DNA of 64,000 bases from Penelope pileata (Eukaryota; Chordata; Aves; Galliformes; Cracidae), in contig WBMW01000170.1 of the NCBI GenBank assembly GCA_013396635.1, positions 1,092,896 through 1,156,895 of the forward strand. The letters are read 5' to 3'. The notes under the pieces are model-generated. The model saw nothing but the letters and a program-made list of their open reading frames with translations. It was not told the origin of the DNA and searched no databases. Made by a program: the position numbers and the translations under genes. The number at the start of each line of letters is the position of its first letter. Within the stretch, counting starts at the first letter, position 1. Below, piece after piece: positions 38,701 to 49,186 of this stretch.

Positions 38701-41644
38701 GACAGTGTTCCACTGGCTGCACATGGTGCTGCCCTCCTCCTCCCCAGCTGCCAGCGCAGGTTGTGGTTGCCGGCCTTGTGCTCCAGTGCTGCTTGGTCTG
38801 TGGGTTACCGTCCTCTTTGCAGACTTGATCTGTATTCAGGTGGGTGTGCGCTACATGTTCCGCGGCTCCAGCATTAAAACGTTTGGTGTTGCTCTTTTCC
38901 AAGTGTGGTGTTTCTCTGGGTGCTGTGCTTGTTCTTCACTCACACCGTGTCTTGCTGCGAGGGCTGAGGGCTGCGTGCTGTCATACCCCAGCCTTCCTGC
39001 TCTGTGCATGCCCTGGAGGTGGCCTGGTCCAGCTGCCTTTGTGACGGTAAGGAAACGTGTCCTGGCATTAAGCTGGCTTTGGCTGCTGTCCCAGCTGGGG
39101 CTGGCACAGGTGTCCCGCTGAAATAAATGGTGTGTGCAGTGCTGCTGCGCCATGCCAGCGGTGGGACTGCGGCTGGGCTGGCTGCCCCGTGCTGGGTGGG
39201 AACAGCCCTCCCTGAGGGAGCGTGGGGTGATGCCACGAGCATCTCATGGCAACAGAGAAGCCTGGCTTCAAGGACATCTTTGGAGTAGCAGGGGTTGCTT
39301 CCTGCAGCGAACGGGCTGTTCTAAGAAGCTCAGAAAACCGAGTTTAGAGGAGAATTGGTTAATGTACCTGCAACATAATTCTCCTGGTATTGAGAAAGCA
39401 AAGAGGTGATGACTTTCCCTTCCTGCTCCTGGGGATGCAGATGCACAGAGGTGTTCTTTTCTTCAGTTTTTAAGTGACCTGATGTTTCAGCCTCGCAGCT
39501 CTCTGTAACTCCACAGTTTGGATTTACGCGGCCATGGAGGTTGGGGAGGGCCGCTATCAGCAGCTGATGCCTGCAGGGTGAGCGCTCCCTTCCCGCAGGA
39601 CAGTCCTCCAAAATCCTGTTGTGCGGCATTTTCTATGCTAGAAAAGCAGCACTTCTGGAGCGGCGGGTACTCCAGAAGTCTGAAACTAGCTCCACTTCTT
39701 CTTCTCTTTTGTAGTTTGCATTAGCGGTGTCCAGGTGCAGAGCAGCCCCAGCCTCAGCTGCAGCCCCTCAGTCTGCCTTGCAGCAGCACCCGGGCCAGGG
39801 GGCTGAGCAGCCTGCTGCAGGCACGGATCAGAGGGGGTGTGCAGTCTCTAGCCTGAGCTGACACTACACCGCTGTTCTTCCATCTGAATCCCAACTGTGT
39901 TTTTGTGTGCAGAAGCGTACTGTAATACTATAACATCTGTAAGTAGCAGAACAACTCTACTTTTATCTTGGAACCTTTTTGCTTTACCAACAATTACAGG
40001 CTAGCTTGGTGGGCCTATGTGTAGTCAGGGTATGGCTCTTATTAAATTAATAAGTGTGTTTAGGTGAGTTTTGCTGAATCTCAGAAATGAGAAATTTCAG
40101 GAGGACTCTGCTGCTGTCCCCAAGAGAGTGGCTGGGCCCCTGCTTCTGGGCTCCTGACACCACTGCTTTCTGGTAGGAACGATTTAAAGCTTGTGCTGTG
40201 AGTCCAAGTGTGTGGGGCAACTAGCAGCTGAGCATGTAGTCAGTAAAAACAGCAGCTGACTAAGCATCACACTTCTCTCTGTTTTAGCCCAACCCATGCA
40301 GAAGGGGGGTTTGCCCTGTTTTCTGTCCACCCCAGGAATTTAACTGTGATAGTTAAGTCGAGAATGTAGTGACCTCAGGACCCCTTCGCCATTCAGCAAA
40401 ATGAGAATTAAATCTCGTTGAACAGCGCTTGGCAAATTTCACTCGCCTCCTGAGTTCCGAGTGGAGCTGGTCGTAGACCGCCTCTGTGCAGAGCTGTCCA
40501 CTGCCAGGGGCCAGAGGGGATGGTGGGGATGGTGCAGGAAGAAGAATGGAGCTGGAGCAAGTCTTGCAGTAAGAGGAGTATGTACCTTTAAAAAGCTGCC
40601 CTCGAAGGGAACGAGCCCTTTGTCCTGACCTGTCCAGGTCAGAACTGGACCTGGGAGTAGGGTGAAGTTCGCTAGAGCAGGTCAATATAAGAAGATTAAG
40701 TAAGTGAAGCAATTTTGCAGGGTAACAAACTGATGCCATTTAGGTCTAATACTGTGCATGGCTCTTGCTTTACTGCACAAGGGATGCCAGCTCTCTATGT
40801 AACAGCTGGTACTTCCAGTTCATGGAAAGTAAGCATAAAAAAATGGCACAGGTTGCTAATGGTGCCGTGGCACGCTATGACAGTCTGGTCTGGAGGCCAA
40901 ACCTTCTGCATTTCTCTTCCTGGAATAATGCTTTAAAATTCTCTTTTAAAATGCCTCTGTTACTGCACCTGGGTTTCAGGATGTTGGTACAAAAGCTGTA
41001 GGTGTGGGCTTTGCCACCTAAGGACACAGCCTTGGCATCCATGCTCTACAGCAGGACTCCAATATACCCTACATGTGTATACGCTGTTCTCTGAAGGAGC
41101 GATGGGGGGCACACCCCTCCCTCAGCATTCAGAAGTTGTTCCGAGTGCTTTAGGACTGGCAGAATCCATCAAAACGAGTGTAACTGCATTGCTCAAGTAA
41201 GAAGTACAGCAGGCAAGAAAAAATGTGGTCCATCACCGGCAATTTCAATGAGCTGAACTACTTGCTTCAGGAGGCTCCAGCACAGCTGTCTTGGGAGCAG
41301 CCAGTTTAACCACAGGGGAACCAGACTGCTGCTGGCCGAGACCGCACGGTTGGATTCTCTAGCATTAGAAAGTGCAAGGCGTAGGAAAGTGCCGGTGCTG
41401 CCCTTCAGGGGAGCAGGAGAGGTAGGGTAGGCAGGAACAGGTGAGGGGCTGGCACTGCGTGGGTGCTGTGAAACCACAGCTGTTTGTGAGGAGCGGCCAG
41501 GGCACCCCTTCTGTGCCACCCGCTAGCAGGCACACGGCTGCAGCGGACACACGCCGTAGGGACGAGCCCTGTCCGTCCTGCTGCAGGCAGGTAGCGCCTG
41601 CTCCACAGCCAGAGGCACACAGGCTCCTTCCGCAGCCCTTCTAT
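35786..41644. other. Convergent intergenic region between BORCS5 and DUSP16
   Basis: About 5.9 kb between the likely 3' ends of two convergent genes. It is GC-richer than the flanking introns, especially 36100-36370 and 38300-39300. It contains several open frames up to 208 residues (- strand, 36230-36856) that look like composition effects: no domains, compositionally skewed, several overlapping frames at once. No transposon was recognised. One or both 3' UTRs may extend into it. Confidence 0.6.
39122..39127 (+). promoter_or_regulatory. Possible distal BORCS5 poly(A) signal AATAAA
   Basis: A canonical AATAAA followed by ggtgtgtgcagtgctg, a GT-rich stretch typical of a downstream element. 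It is 3.9 kb after the BORCS5 stop in the convergent intergenic region. Use by BORCS5 is only a possibility. Confidence 0.25.
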
Positions 41645-41666
41645 ATAAACAGGTACCATTTCTGAT

Positions 41667-41672
41667 TTTATT
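41667..41672 (-). promoter_or_regulatory. DUSP16: Probable distal DUSP16 poly(A) signal AATAAA
   Basis: On the - strand the sequence reads ATGATGAAATAAAATCAG. It lies in an AT-rich UTR-like stretch about 2.87 kb after the stop codon, and no further AATAAA was noticed on this strand in the next kilobase. Confidence 0.6.
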
Positions 41673-42150
41673 TCATCATAACATACAGGTAATGCTCATG
41701 ACACAACAAGATGAGAAACGCACATCTCTGAACCATTTAAACAGCTTCCATACACCAAGAACATTATATTAATACGGAACATGTACACATTCCCCCCTCA
41801 CATCCTCCATTTTGCTTTCCACACTTTTAGGAACCATTTCCAGCATCGTTCAGGTACGGGACGCTATTTCAGAAGTGAGACGGGGCAGCACCCTGCACGG
41901 GATACGGATTTAAGGCTTCCTCCTGCAGGAAGCTGTCCCCTAAAACTCTGAGCCTACAGCTTCGATTGGGTTGGTGACCGTAGCACGCTGGAGACCGGGG
42001 GAGCCATACAGCCAGGTTTCAGTTCCTCAGGAGGAGGTTCACCCAGTGAAACCCCAAGCAGACCTACGTGCGTGTGCAGGGAGAAGGGGAAGAACACACA
42101 CACGTGAACGAGCACGGAAACCAGGAAAATTCTTTTCCTGCCCGTGGGCA

Positions 42151-42156
42151 TTTATT
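42151..42156 (-). promoter_or_regulatory. DUSP16: Candidate intermediate DUSP16 poly(A) signal AATAAA
   Basis: On the - strand the context is gcacAAATAAATgccc. It may be an alternative cleavage signal about 2.4 kb after the stop. Usage cannot be judged from sequence alone. Confidence 0.35.
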
Positions 42157-43881
42157 TGTGCTTACCCCCATTAAATCAAAGAAAGCCACGGGCCCTGGCT
42201 GAAATCTGGCTGAGAGGAGCAGGCACAGTGTGTCTGGGTGCTGGAAGCAGCGGCAACGCCATGGCTCCCACCCGGTGCCTAAGGCAGCCCAGGGCAGCAG
42301 CTCAGTGAGCAGCCACCACCCGCCCCGCTGCCCTTCCCCGGCACGACACCAGCACAGCCTCTGGGTTCAGCCGCTCTGGCTGCTGCCTCTCTCTGTGTCT
42401 TGTGCACCTTTTAGGATCAAGTTAATCAACGCTGTAGCTTTCAGTGCTATTTTAAACAGTCCACCGTAGGAAATTGTCACATCCTAGCCACAAAACAAAG
42501 ACAAAATCTTCTGCACTTTGCGATATAGTAAAACCTGAGATTTGAGTCACAAACTAGCTAAACTTTTACAGTAAAAAAACATAACCCAAGCTGCTGACTT
42601 GAATTAGGGCTTCAGTTTGCCGCTGACAATTTTTTTCTTTTTTTTAAAGCTGTTGGCCAGGGGTAAGTATTTGTTACATTTGATTTACAATTTTCAGCTG
42701 CCTGCACTGAAGTGGGACAGAACTCCATTTCCACGCCACGCGCGTGCTCCGCGGGGCCCTGGGAAGGAGCCTCACTAACACGTGCGCGGCTTCCACCCAG
42801 CGCGAGGGGCAGGACGAAGCCCCGCGCCTGCTGCCAGCTCCGCACAGCAGCGCGCTCACAGGACGACGGCCAGTGTACCGCCAGAATGGCAGGCTGCGGG
42901 GAAGCAGCTGGGTCTCTGTCAAGAACAGCGCGGGGAGGCTGTGCCTGATCTCCCATGAAGGCCCCGCTGGCAGCAGGGCTATGACACCTCCTCGCACTGG
43001 CACGTTCTCGAGGTTGGTGGAGATCAGAAAGCAGAACACCGGCCAGCAGCAGCACAGCAGAACCATCTACAGCCAAATCATGCATCAGCGAGCTGGGAAA
43101 CAAGGCCCTAAACTGGGGCAGAGGACAACAGCCAGAACTGAAGCGCCTTGGGATCTGCAGAAGTGTGGGAGGCGAGCAGGCTTTCCACTAAAGCTGTCTC
43201 TTCTCAAACCACGTTCCTTTCCCACCACATTATGAGATGAGACTGGAGCTCCCCTTCCATTTTCCCTGGACAGCTGAACAGACCTCAGTTTCTCAGGTGA
43301 AGTCAGCAAACCTAAAAACAGGCATCTGCCTCAGAGTCCTCACAGTTTGGGTGAGGACATCGGGGAGAAAAAAACCCCAAACCTGAATCACCCCCACCCA
43401 CCCCACAGGTGACCGGAGGTGGGCACAAGCAGCAGGTCCCTAATAGTACTGCTCAGTTCAGAACAGAAGCCCAGCCCACCAAGGCTTACAACTCCTTTTT
43501 AGCTTTTAAAAAACAAAAAAGCTTTCAAGAGCCATCTACTGAATTTGTCAGTTGGCAAGAAGAGGGCTGTGCGGTGTTGTACCAGCCGCTTCTCTTGCAC
43601 ATAATCCTAAGCGTTAACCACCCCGCTACGGCTTGGGAGCCAAAGCATCCCTCTCCCGGCAGCCGGCTTAGTATCAGAAATACAAATACTGCTTATTTTA
43701 TGTTCCAAAAGAATGGGGGAAGCGGCCACAAGTACGGTTCGTTTGTCTTAAGAATTGCTGCTAGGCCAACTGAAACACTTGTGCGTAGGCAGCTTTAAAA
43801 AAAATGGAGCGTGGCGAGTCACTGCTTGTTCACATTGCTTATGAACGGACTGCCAGCATCTGGCAGCCACAGAGCCCTAGT

Positions 43882-43887
43882 TTTATT
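43882..43887 (-). promoter_or_regulatory. DUSP16: Candidate proximal DUSP16 poly(A) signal AATAAA
   Basis: On the - strand the sequence reads cacaaAATAAAActagg, about 0.66 kb after the stop codon. It would give a short UTR that still keeps the UGUAAAUA motif at 43978-43985. Confidence 0.35.
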
Positions 43888-43977
43888 TTGTGTATTTTTG
43901 AGGTACTGGTTTTTTCTCTGAAGCAGCTCTCTAGCAAATCACCTAAAGCCTATCCATTAGAACAATAGTTACACCAG

Positions 43978-43985
43978 TATTTACA
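43978..43985 (-). promoter_or_regulatory. DUSP16: Pumilio-type element UGUAAAUA in the DUSP16 3' UTR
   Basis: The + strand reads TATTTACA, so the transcript carries UGUAAAUA, a perfect match to the UGUANAUA consensus bound by PUM1/PUM2, proteins that destabilise or repress mRNAs. An 8-mer of this kind also occurs by chance, so function is a suggestion only. Confidence 0.35.
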
Positions 43986-44060
43986 TTTGTCTGAACCGTC
44001 TTTTCAGACCAGCCTCGCTGTAACCGGTCCCTACTTCCTTTGGAATCACTCCCAGTCTCC

Positions 44061-44066
44061 TTTATT
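44061..44066 (-). promoter_or_regulatory. DUSP16: Candidate most proximal DUSP16 poly(A) signal AATAAA
   Basis: On the - strand the sequence reads cgtAATAAAggagac, about 0.48 kb after the stop codon. It would give the shortest UTR. Confidence 0.3.
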
Positions 44067-44541
44067 ACGGGAAGAAGGTGGGTGGCTCAGTGTCAGGGCT
44101 AAGGTGCACTGGTGAGGACTTGGGGCATGAGGAGGGGAGAATGAAACTAGCTTTGATGGGTAGGAGCGTGTTTCAGCAGAACCAGGGAAATGGTCTGATA
44201 CCAAGAGAGCTTCCTTTTTGAAAACACTGGAAGGATGTGCAATCAACCCATTACACATAATCGCTTCCGCTGTCAGGGAAAAAAAACTCTGAAATGTTCT
44301 GCTCTTCTCCAGGACGGGAGGAGAAAACCCCAACAGCACGCTCAGTCTTCTCATGCAGAAGCTCACTGGTCGTTGCCTCGCTCTCTCCATCCAGTCACTG
44401 CATCCACACGGAAGCCCCGCACCTCCTCCCTCCCCCTCCTGCACGGCACTTGTCCTTTGCAGACCTGCAGGGACCTCAGACGCTGGGGGAGCAGCCTGGA
44501 GGGGGAGCGACTCCACTACAGTCACACCAGTCCGCGGCTCC

Positions 44542-45721
44542 TCAGGACACTTCAATGATTTCCATGCTGCCTGAAAAGCTCGACTGACTGCCCACCTTCC
44601 CCAGTTCTTCTCTGGATCTGTTGTCTGACATGATGCTTTCCCCAAACTCCATCTGGCAGCTTCTGCGCTTAAACTGCTTCTCGAAAGAGCTTTCCTCGTG
44701 CCAGCTCCGCCTGGAGTCGCCGCGATCGCCCTGCTTCGGCCTCCGGCGCACAGGGCAGGCCTGCTCGCAGCCTGTGGGCAGCTGGCTGCAGCTGTAGGCA
44801 GAGTAGGCAGCGCTGTTCCCATAGATGGCAGAGGCAGAGTAGAAGTGCGAGGACTCGGCCGCAAAATACCAGCTGTTGGTAAGGGACGGGGCTGATGTCT
44901 GAGGAGCCAAGATGTCCGAGTGCCAGCCTTTGAGGCCCAGCCCCGCCGCAGACTTTGCCAAGTGCTGCTGGCTGGTGGAGAGCCCAAACAAGAAGTTCGT
45001 TCGGTAGTTGTCTTCCACGCTCCCGCTCCGGTGCAGTGGGTACAGGAGCGCTCGCTGAGTGGCCGCGCTGCTGCCGGCTCTCCCCGCATGCTGCCGCTTG
45101 CTCTGGCTGTCCAGCTGCCAGGTGTTCTGGGGGGGCTTCTTGGGAGGGTTTGCTTCCTCTTTATCAGGGCTGGCTTCTGGGGTCTGCTCCGAGACCTCCT
45201 GCACAGGGGAGAACTGACACAGCTTGCTGCTTCCCTCTAAAGCAGTCGTGTGTTTGAAGTACTCCACGGTGTCTTCAGAAGAGGCGAAGCCCTGCACCGA
45301 TGCAGTCACACAGTTGCTGGTGGCCGAGTAGGACACAGATTTGATATCCAGCGAAAAGGAGCGCTTTAGCCGGTTACTGTCTTCCACCTTGTCGAGGGAG
45401 ACGTGCAGCCCGTTTATGCCCTGTACCAGGGGGCTGTCCTCCAGCGCGGGCAGGTGCGTGCACGGCGCGCTGCCGGGGTCCGCGGGCTTTGGTTCCACGA
45501 TCTCGGAGGTAGTGGTGATGCAGAGCTGACTCATGGCGAGGCTGCTCTGCCCCACCTCTGGCACCAGCACGTGCTCGCTGCTCTTCTCCAAGTGCAGAAG
45601 TTTCAGCTTACTGAGGTGTCCAGGCTGACCGCTCTGGTTCTGGAGCTTTTTCTCAAAGTCCAAAAGCTGGCCCAGAAAGTTGAAGTTGGGAGAAATGGTT
45701 GGCCTTTTTTCTTTCACAAAT
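44542..45721 (-). CDS. DUSP16: DUSP16 last coding exon: end of phosphatase domain and regulatory C-terminal tail
   Basis: The 1180-bp terminal exon follows an acceptor tctttccag and starts with the third base of an Arg codon. It reads FVKEKRPTISPNFNFLGQLL (end of the DSP fold) and continues about 390 residues to ...SGSMEIIEVS with TGA at 44542-44544. The tail is the long extension that distinguishes DUSP16 and DUSP8 from other MKPs. Visible conserved blocks are LKLLHLEKS, SNRLKRSFSLDIKSVSYS, LCQFSPVQEVSEQTPEASPD, LHRSGSVEDNY, GLSTSQQHL, KGWHSDILAPQTS, SSHFYSASAIYG and SRRSWHEESSFEKQFKRRSC. The Ser in QFSPVQE corresponds by count to human Ser446, the reported ERK phosphorylation site affecting protein stability. 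The segment after it is rich in P, E, S and T. Length agrees with human; the proximal tail is the most diverged. Confidence 0.97.
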
Positions 45722-46659
45722 CTGGAAAGAGGGAAAAGCAAATTATTTTTAAGAACTTGCTGATCAGACCTGACATAACACTCAGAGCATTCATTCCAGG
45801 GTTAGCAGCCTGATCTTAACTTGTCAGGACGCCTGGACGGAGGTTCTGTCAGGCACAGGTAACTTACGGATGGAAAAAAGGGCAGCTTTTAAGGAAGGTA
45901 ATGCTGGATTCCCTCACCTCTCTTTGTAGTTTACTTACAGGCAGCTAAAAATAAGAAAGGATTAATTTCACATCTCTATGATGTCTACAGCAAGACTTGA
46001 GGGTATTGTTTATTTTACCGTGCCCCGCTACCCTTGGTCTCTGACTGCGTTTAAGAGCGCCTCAAGTTTTGTGAATAGCACCAAAGCAGAAAGCAGGCCG
46101 CCTTCCCCACTGCTGAAATGAAAGGGCAGGGGCCCCATCCCCCTTTCAGCTTTCTCTTCCACGCTGTTATTCAGTCAGGGCTTCCTACCCTATCTCCCCT
46201 TCGACAGGGAGGTTGCTCTGCTGAACGCTGACAGCAAATGCTCTTACAGTCATTTCTGCCAGACCCTGCTATCAGCCACTGACACGATTGTCAAAAAGGA
46301 ACATAAAAAGGAGCAAACGCAGCATTACAACATCATTCTTAACAGCTCTGCCTTTGTTTAACAGTAGAGGGGTAACGGTGTCACCAAATCACCGTGCGTT
46401 ATTCCCCAGCCCTGGAAGAAACAGCCTGGTTGTCAGACAGGTGCCAGTCAGGCACTTACGTATTCAACTGCATACGAACAAAATGCAATACAGGCTCAAA
46501 ATGTTCTCCTGAATCAGGACTTCAATGAATGAAAGACTTCAATATCAAAACCACATCACGTAGTTCAAAGTTCAGTACAACAGCAGACTTTTTACCTGTC
46601 TGATTTTTAGTACAGCTAAAAAAGTTTGTATTTTTACCGGCTGTAAAAAAAGGCGGCCA

Positions 46660-46718
46660 CCCAAAGCCCTTTTTTTTTTTNNNNNCAAATCCCTTTTTTT
46701 TTTTTTTTCCCCCCCCCT
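46660..46718. repeat. T/C low-complexity block with 5-N gap
   Basis: Two T homopolymers flank NNNNN at 46681-46685, the second running into a C9 stretch. The similar preceding words (aagccc and aaatccc) suggest a stuttered or mis-joined simple-sequence region rather than biology. Confidence 0.8.
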
Positions 46719-47249
46719 TGCCATTCCTGGAACTATGAAGGTACCGGATGACAAGGGAATTAACGGGAAGAGAGCCTGAAGAGCTAAACCCAGTGCAAAC
46801 ACACATGTAATGTATCAGTGAGAAAATTAAATATTACTGAAGGCAGAAAATCTCTCTTGGGATGAGTATAAAGGGTGCGTGTGCAGTTATTAACAATGGC
46901 ACGAGAAAAATTCTAAAGGTGCACTCATGCATATACGTATACACGAGCATAAATGCAAGCAAGTACATGACAAAATAAAAAAAGTTTTTTCTGATGTTGC
47001 AACAACTTCAAGGACACCTAGCTTTTTGAACACAACAGGCACTGCTCTTTCCTGCTGATCACCTGAACAGCAGGGAATAGTCAAGCTGATGTTGTGACCT
47101 GCAAGATCAGGCTGCGCACAGTGACGGTGGAAACTTCCACGATGAAGCGCAACCCCATTCCCTCAGCTTTCTCCTCCTCCCACCCCAAGACGTGACACAG
47201 CCTTAACTTCAAAGCTAGCTTTTTTAACTAGGAAAAGGGGTCGAGCAAG

Positions 47250-47283
47250 ATCAGCCTGGAGAAGAGAAGGCTGCGGGGGGACC
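47250..47283 (+). mobile_element. CR1 LINE scrap truncated at an N
   Basis: The stretch gatcagcctggagaagagaa, then ggctgcggggggacc, is the CR1 block usually reading CCTGGAGAAGAGGAGGCTGAGGGGAGACC in the + orientation. After the single N at 47284 the CR1 match ends abruptly. Either the copy is a tiny fragment or the rest was lost in assembly. Confidence 0.6.
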
Positions 47284-47284
47284 N
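47284..47284. other. Assembly ambiguity (single N)
   Basis: An isolated N at the end of a CR1 scrap inside the last DUSP16 intron. Like the N at 10409, it coincides with a break in repeat structure, so it probably marks a contig join. Confidence 0.85.
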
Positions 47285-49062
47285 TTGCAGACTTTCACTT
47301 CAAAATGCATGCTTTTTCCTTATTGAAAAATGTGCGCAGCATTTAATGTTGGTGTTTATTTCCCCTGTACAGTCCATTGTACAAATTAAACAGAAGATTA
47401 AAATAGTGCACTTTCCCAGATCTTTCATTTCAAGTAACATTCAGTGTCTGCTTTTTGTAATAGTGCCAGACAAACATTTTATCTAATATCTTTCATTAAA
47501 CCAGAAAAAAGTATTTTTCTTTCAAGCTTTGCCAGCAAAGGATCCAAAACCAACAGGTGAAACGTGCTGCAGACTTTTTCGCTAAATCATATCAAAGGAA
47601 ACGCAGTAAAATAAAATCAAAGTTTCACAGTATCGTTCAGCATTTACAGGACAAAGAGAAAAACAGAAGGTCCTTCACGCTCAATTCTCGCTTCTGGCTA
47701 AGAAGCAAACTAGAATTTAACGCAGAGATGTCATGGAAGGAACTGCAGACGCACTCCTCCTTGCTCAGTGACAGCTCACCGCTGCGCGCGCCTTTCAGCA
47801 GCGCTCACTCCTGCGCAGCCCTGACCGCCAGACCTGCAGCCTGGGATCAGACAGGCCTTTAGTGCATCGAGCTGATGCCCTGCACCCACAGCCAGCATTT
47901 CATCCGTGTGACCTCCACCTGTGTCCCTTTGTGTGTTCACCTCTGCTCCTTAGCCGGCCAAACCCAATTCATCACACGCGGAAGTCACCGCACAAACCAA
48001 GCTGTCGGCAAGCACCGGCAGAAATCTTCTGCAGATCGTTAAGTGCTACAGGAGGTGTCTGCAGCTCCGGCATCTCTTACATGCAGACAGCAACTAAAAA
48101 GAAAGTGTCCCATGAAAATCATCCCCTGCAAGAGAGTATCAGCTGTTGATCTTTCTGTCCCCTTCTCTGTTTTAGAGATGGTGGCAGCAAGCACAGCAGT
48201 AATTTGGAAGGTGCTGCCCTCAGCCAGCTCGGGCTGACTGTTGCAGCTGCTCCCGCATGACGCAGGTAACGGAGGTGCGCCAGCTCTGCCCATGAACCCG
48301 CAGCGCCCATCGAGAAGGAAGGCGGCGTCCTCTGTGCTACACACAGGAACAAAAAGCAGTTTGTCAAATGAAATAGAGGAGTCGTGGTGAACTGCAACCA
48401 AGTCATGTGGAATGTAATGAGGTGCTCACAATCCAGGTACAGGAATACTAAGACCTGAAAGGTAAAAATAAAGTGGGGGGGTTTCCCACAAGAATTCCCT
48501 AATCCCACAAAGAGCTGATACTTCAAAAAACTTTATCCAAGAGTTTTTGTTTGAGTTTAATAGCAACAGAATTGTTTTCTTAATGCCTATACATTTCACC
48601 TGCAGGCATTTCCAAATACCAAACTGCATTACCAAGTACCCAGCTGCAGTCAGCAGCCTCGCATTGTCACAAGCATGCTTACAAATATCCTCAGTTTTCT
48701 TCAACCCCATCCATTTCCTTCTCTCTTTGGCTTACAAGAGATTGTTGTGTGATGGATCTGTGTGTGTACAGGCACACAGGAGCACTTAATAAGCAGTTTA
48801 CGTCGTGTTATTTGCCTACTCAAAGCAAAGACAAGCATCAGCATTTTGCAGGTAGGGAATGAGCATTAGGTGACGATGTCTGCACGCAACCACTAATTTG
48901 TTGATGGAGGAAGCCTGTGTTTAAAGCGTGAGCGCCTAGAGGCCAATGAACTTCAGCATAAAGCAACACGTCTGCTTTTACACCTCGCCATGTAACCTCT
49001 TATCACTTTAAAGACAAGCTGACAGGCACAAGAATTAATATGGAGGGAAACTTTCTCCTTAC

Positions 49063-49186
49063 CTGTAAGCTTCATCTAAGGACATATCCATTCTCTTCAT
49101 AATGTACGCAATAGCGATTGTGGCAGAGCGAGATATTCCAGCTAAACAGTGCACTAACACACGGCCGTTTGATGCTTTTGCTTTTT
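49063..49186 (-). CDS. DUSP16: DUSP16 coding exon: catalytic P-loop
   Basis: A 124-bp exon with acceptor ctttggtatgcag and donor GCTTACAG|gtaagg. It reads (E)KAKASNGRVLVHC, LAGISRSATIAIAYIMKR, MDMSLDEAY and two bases of an Arg codon. HCLAGISRS is the HCxxGxxRS/T signature of cysteine phosphatases: the Cys is the nucleophile (human Cys244 by count) and the Arg binds phosphate. All catalytic residues are intact, so the enzyme should be active. The exon is too short to show as a long open frame on its own. A 110-bp tandem duplication begins 36 bp upstream of its acceptor (49222-49441). Confidence 0.96.

Larger units (their letters stand above)
41645..44541 (-). other. DUSP16: DUSP16 3' UTR (about 2.9 kb, distal end inferred)
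   Basis: Non-coding sequence after the DUSP16 stop, on the - strand. AATAAA hexamers on this strand occur at 44061-44066, 43882-43887, 42151-42156 and 41667-41672, so several UTR lengths are possible. The last one, in the context ATGAAATAAAATCAG, is the most convincing end. A Pumilio-type UGUAAAUA lies at 43978-43985. The block 42700-42960 is very GC-rich. Open frames here, including 163 residues at 42612-43103, show no domain. Confidence 0.65.
45722..49062 (-). other. DUSP16: DUSP16 last intron (3.3 kb)
   Basis: Bounded by the donor GCTTACAG|gtaagg and acceptor tctttccag. It contains a T/C-rich low-complexity block with five Ns (46681-46685) and a CR1 scrap cut off at a single N (47250-47283). 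The remainder is unremarkable. Open frames of up to 135 residues show no domain. Confidence 0.9.

Noticed and set aside
42612..43103. 163-residue open frame on the - strand
   Set aside because: It lies inside the DUSP16 3' UTR in its most GC-rich part, overlaps open frames on both strands and shows no domain.
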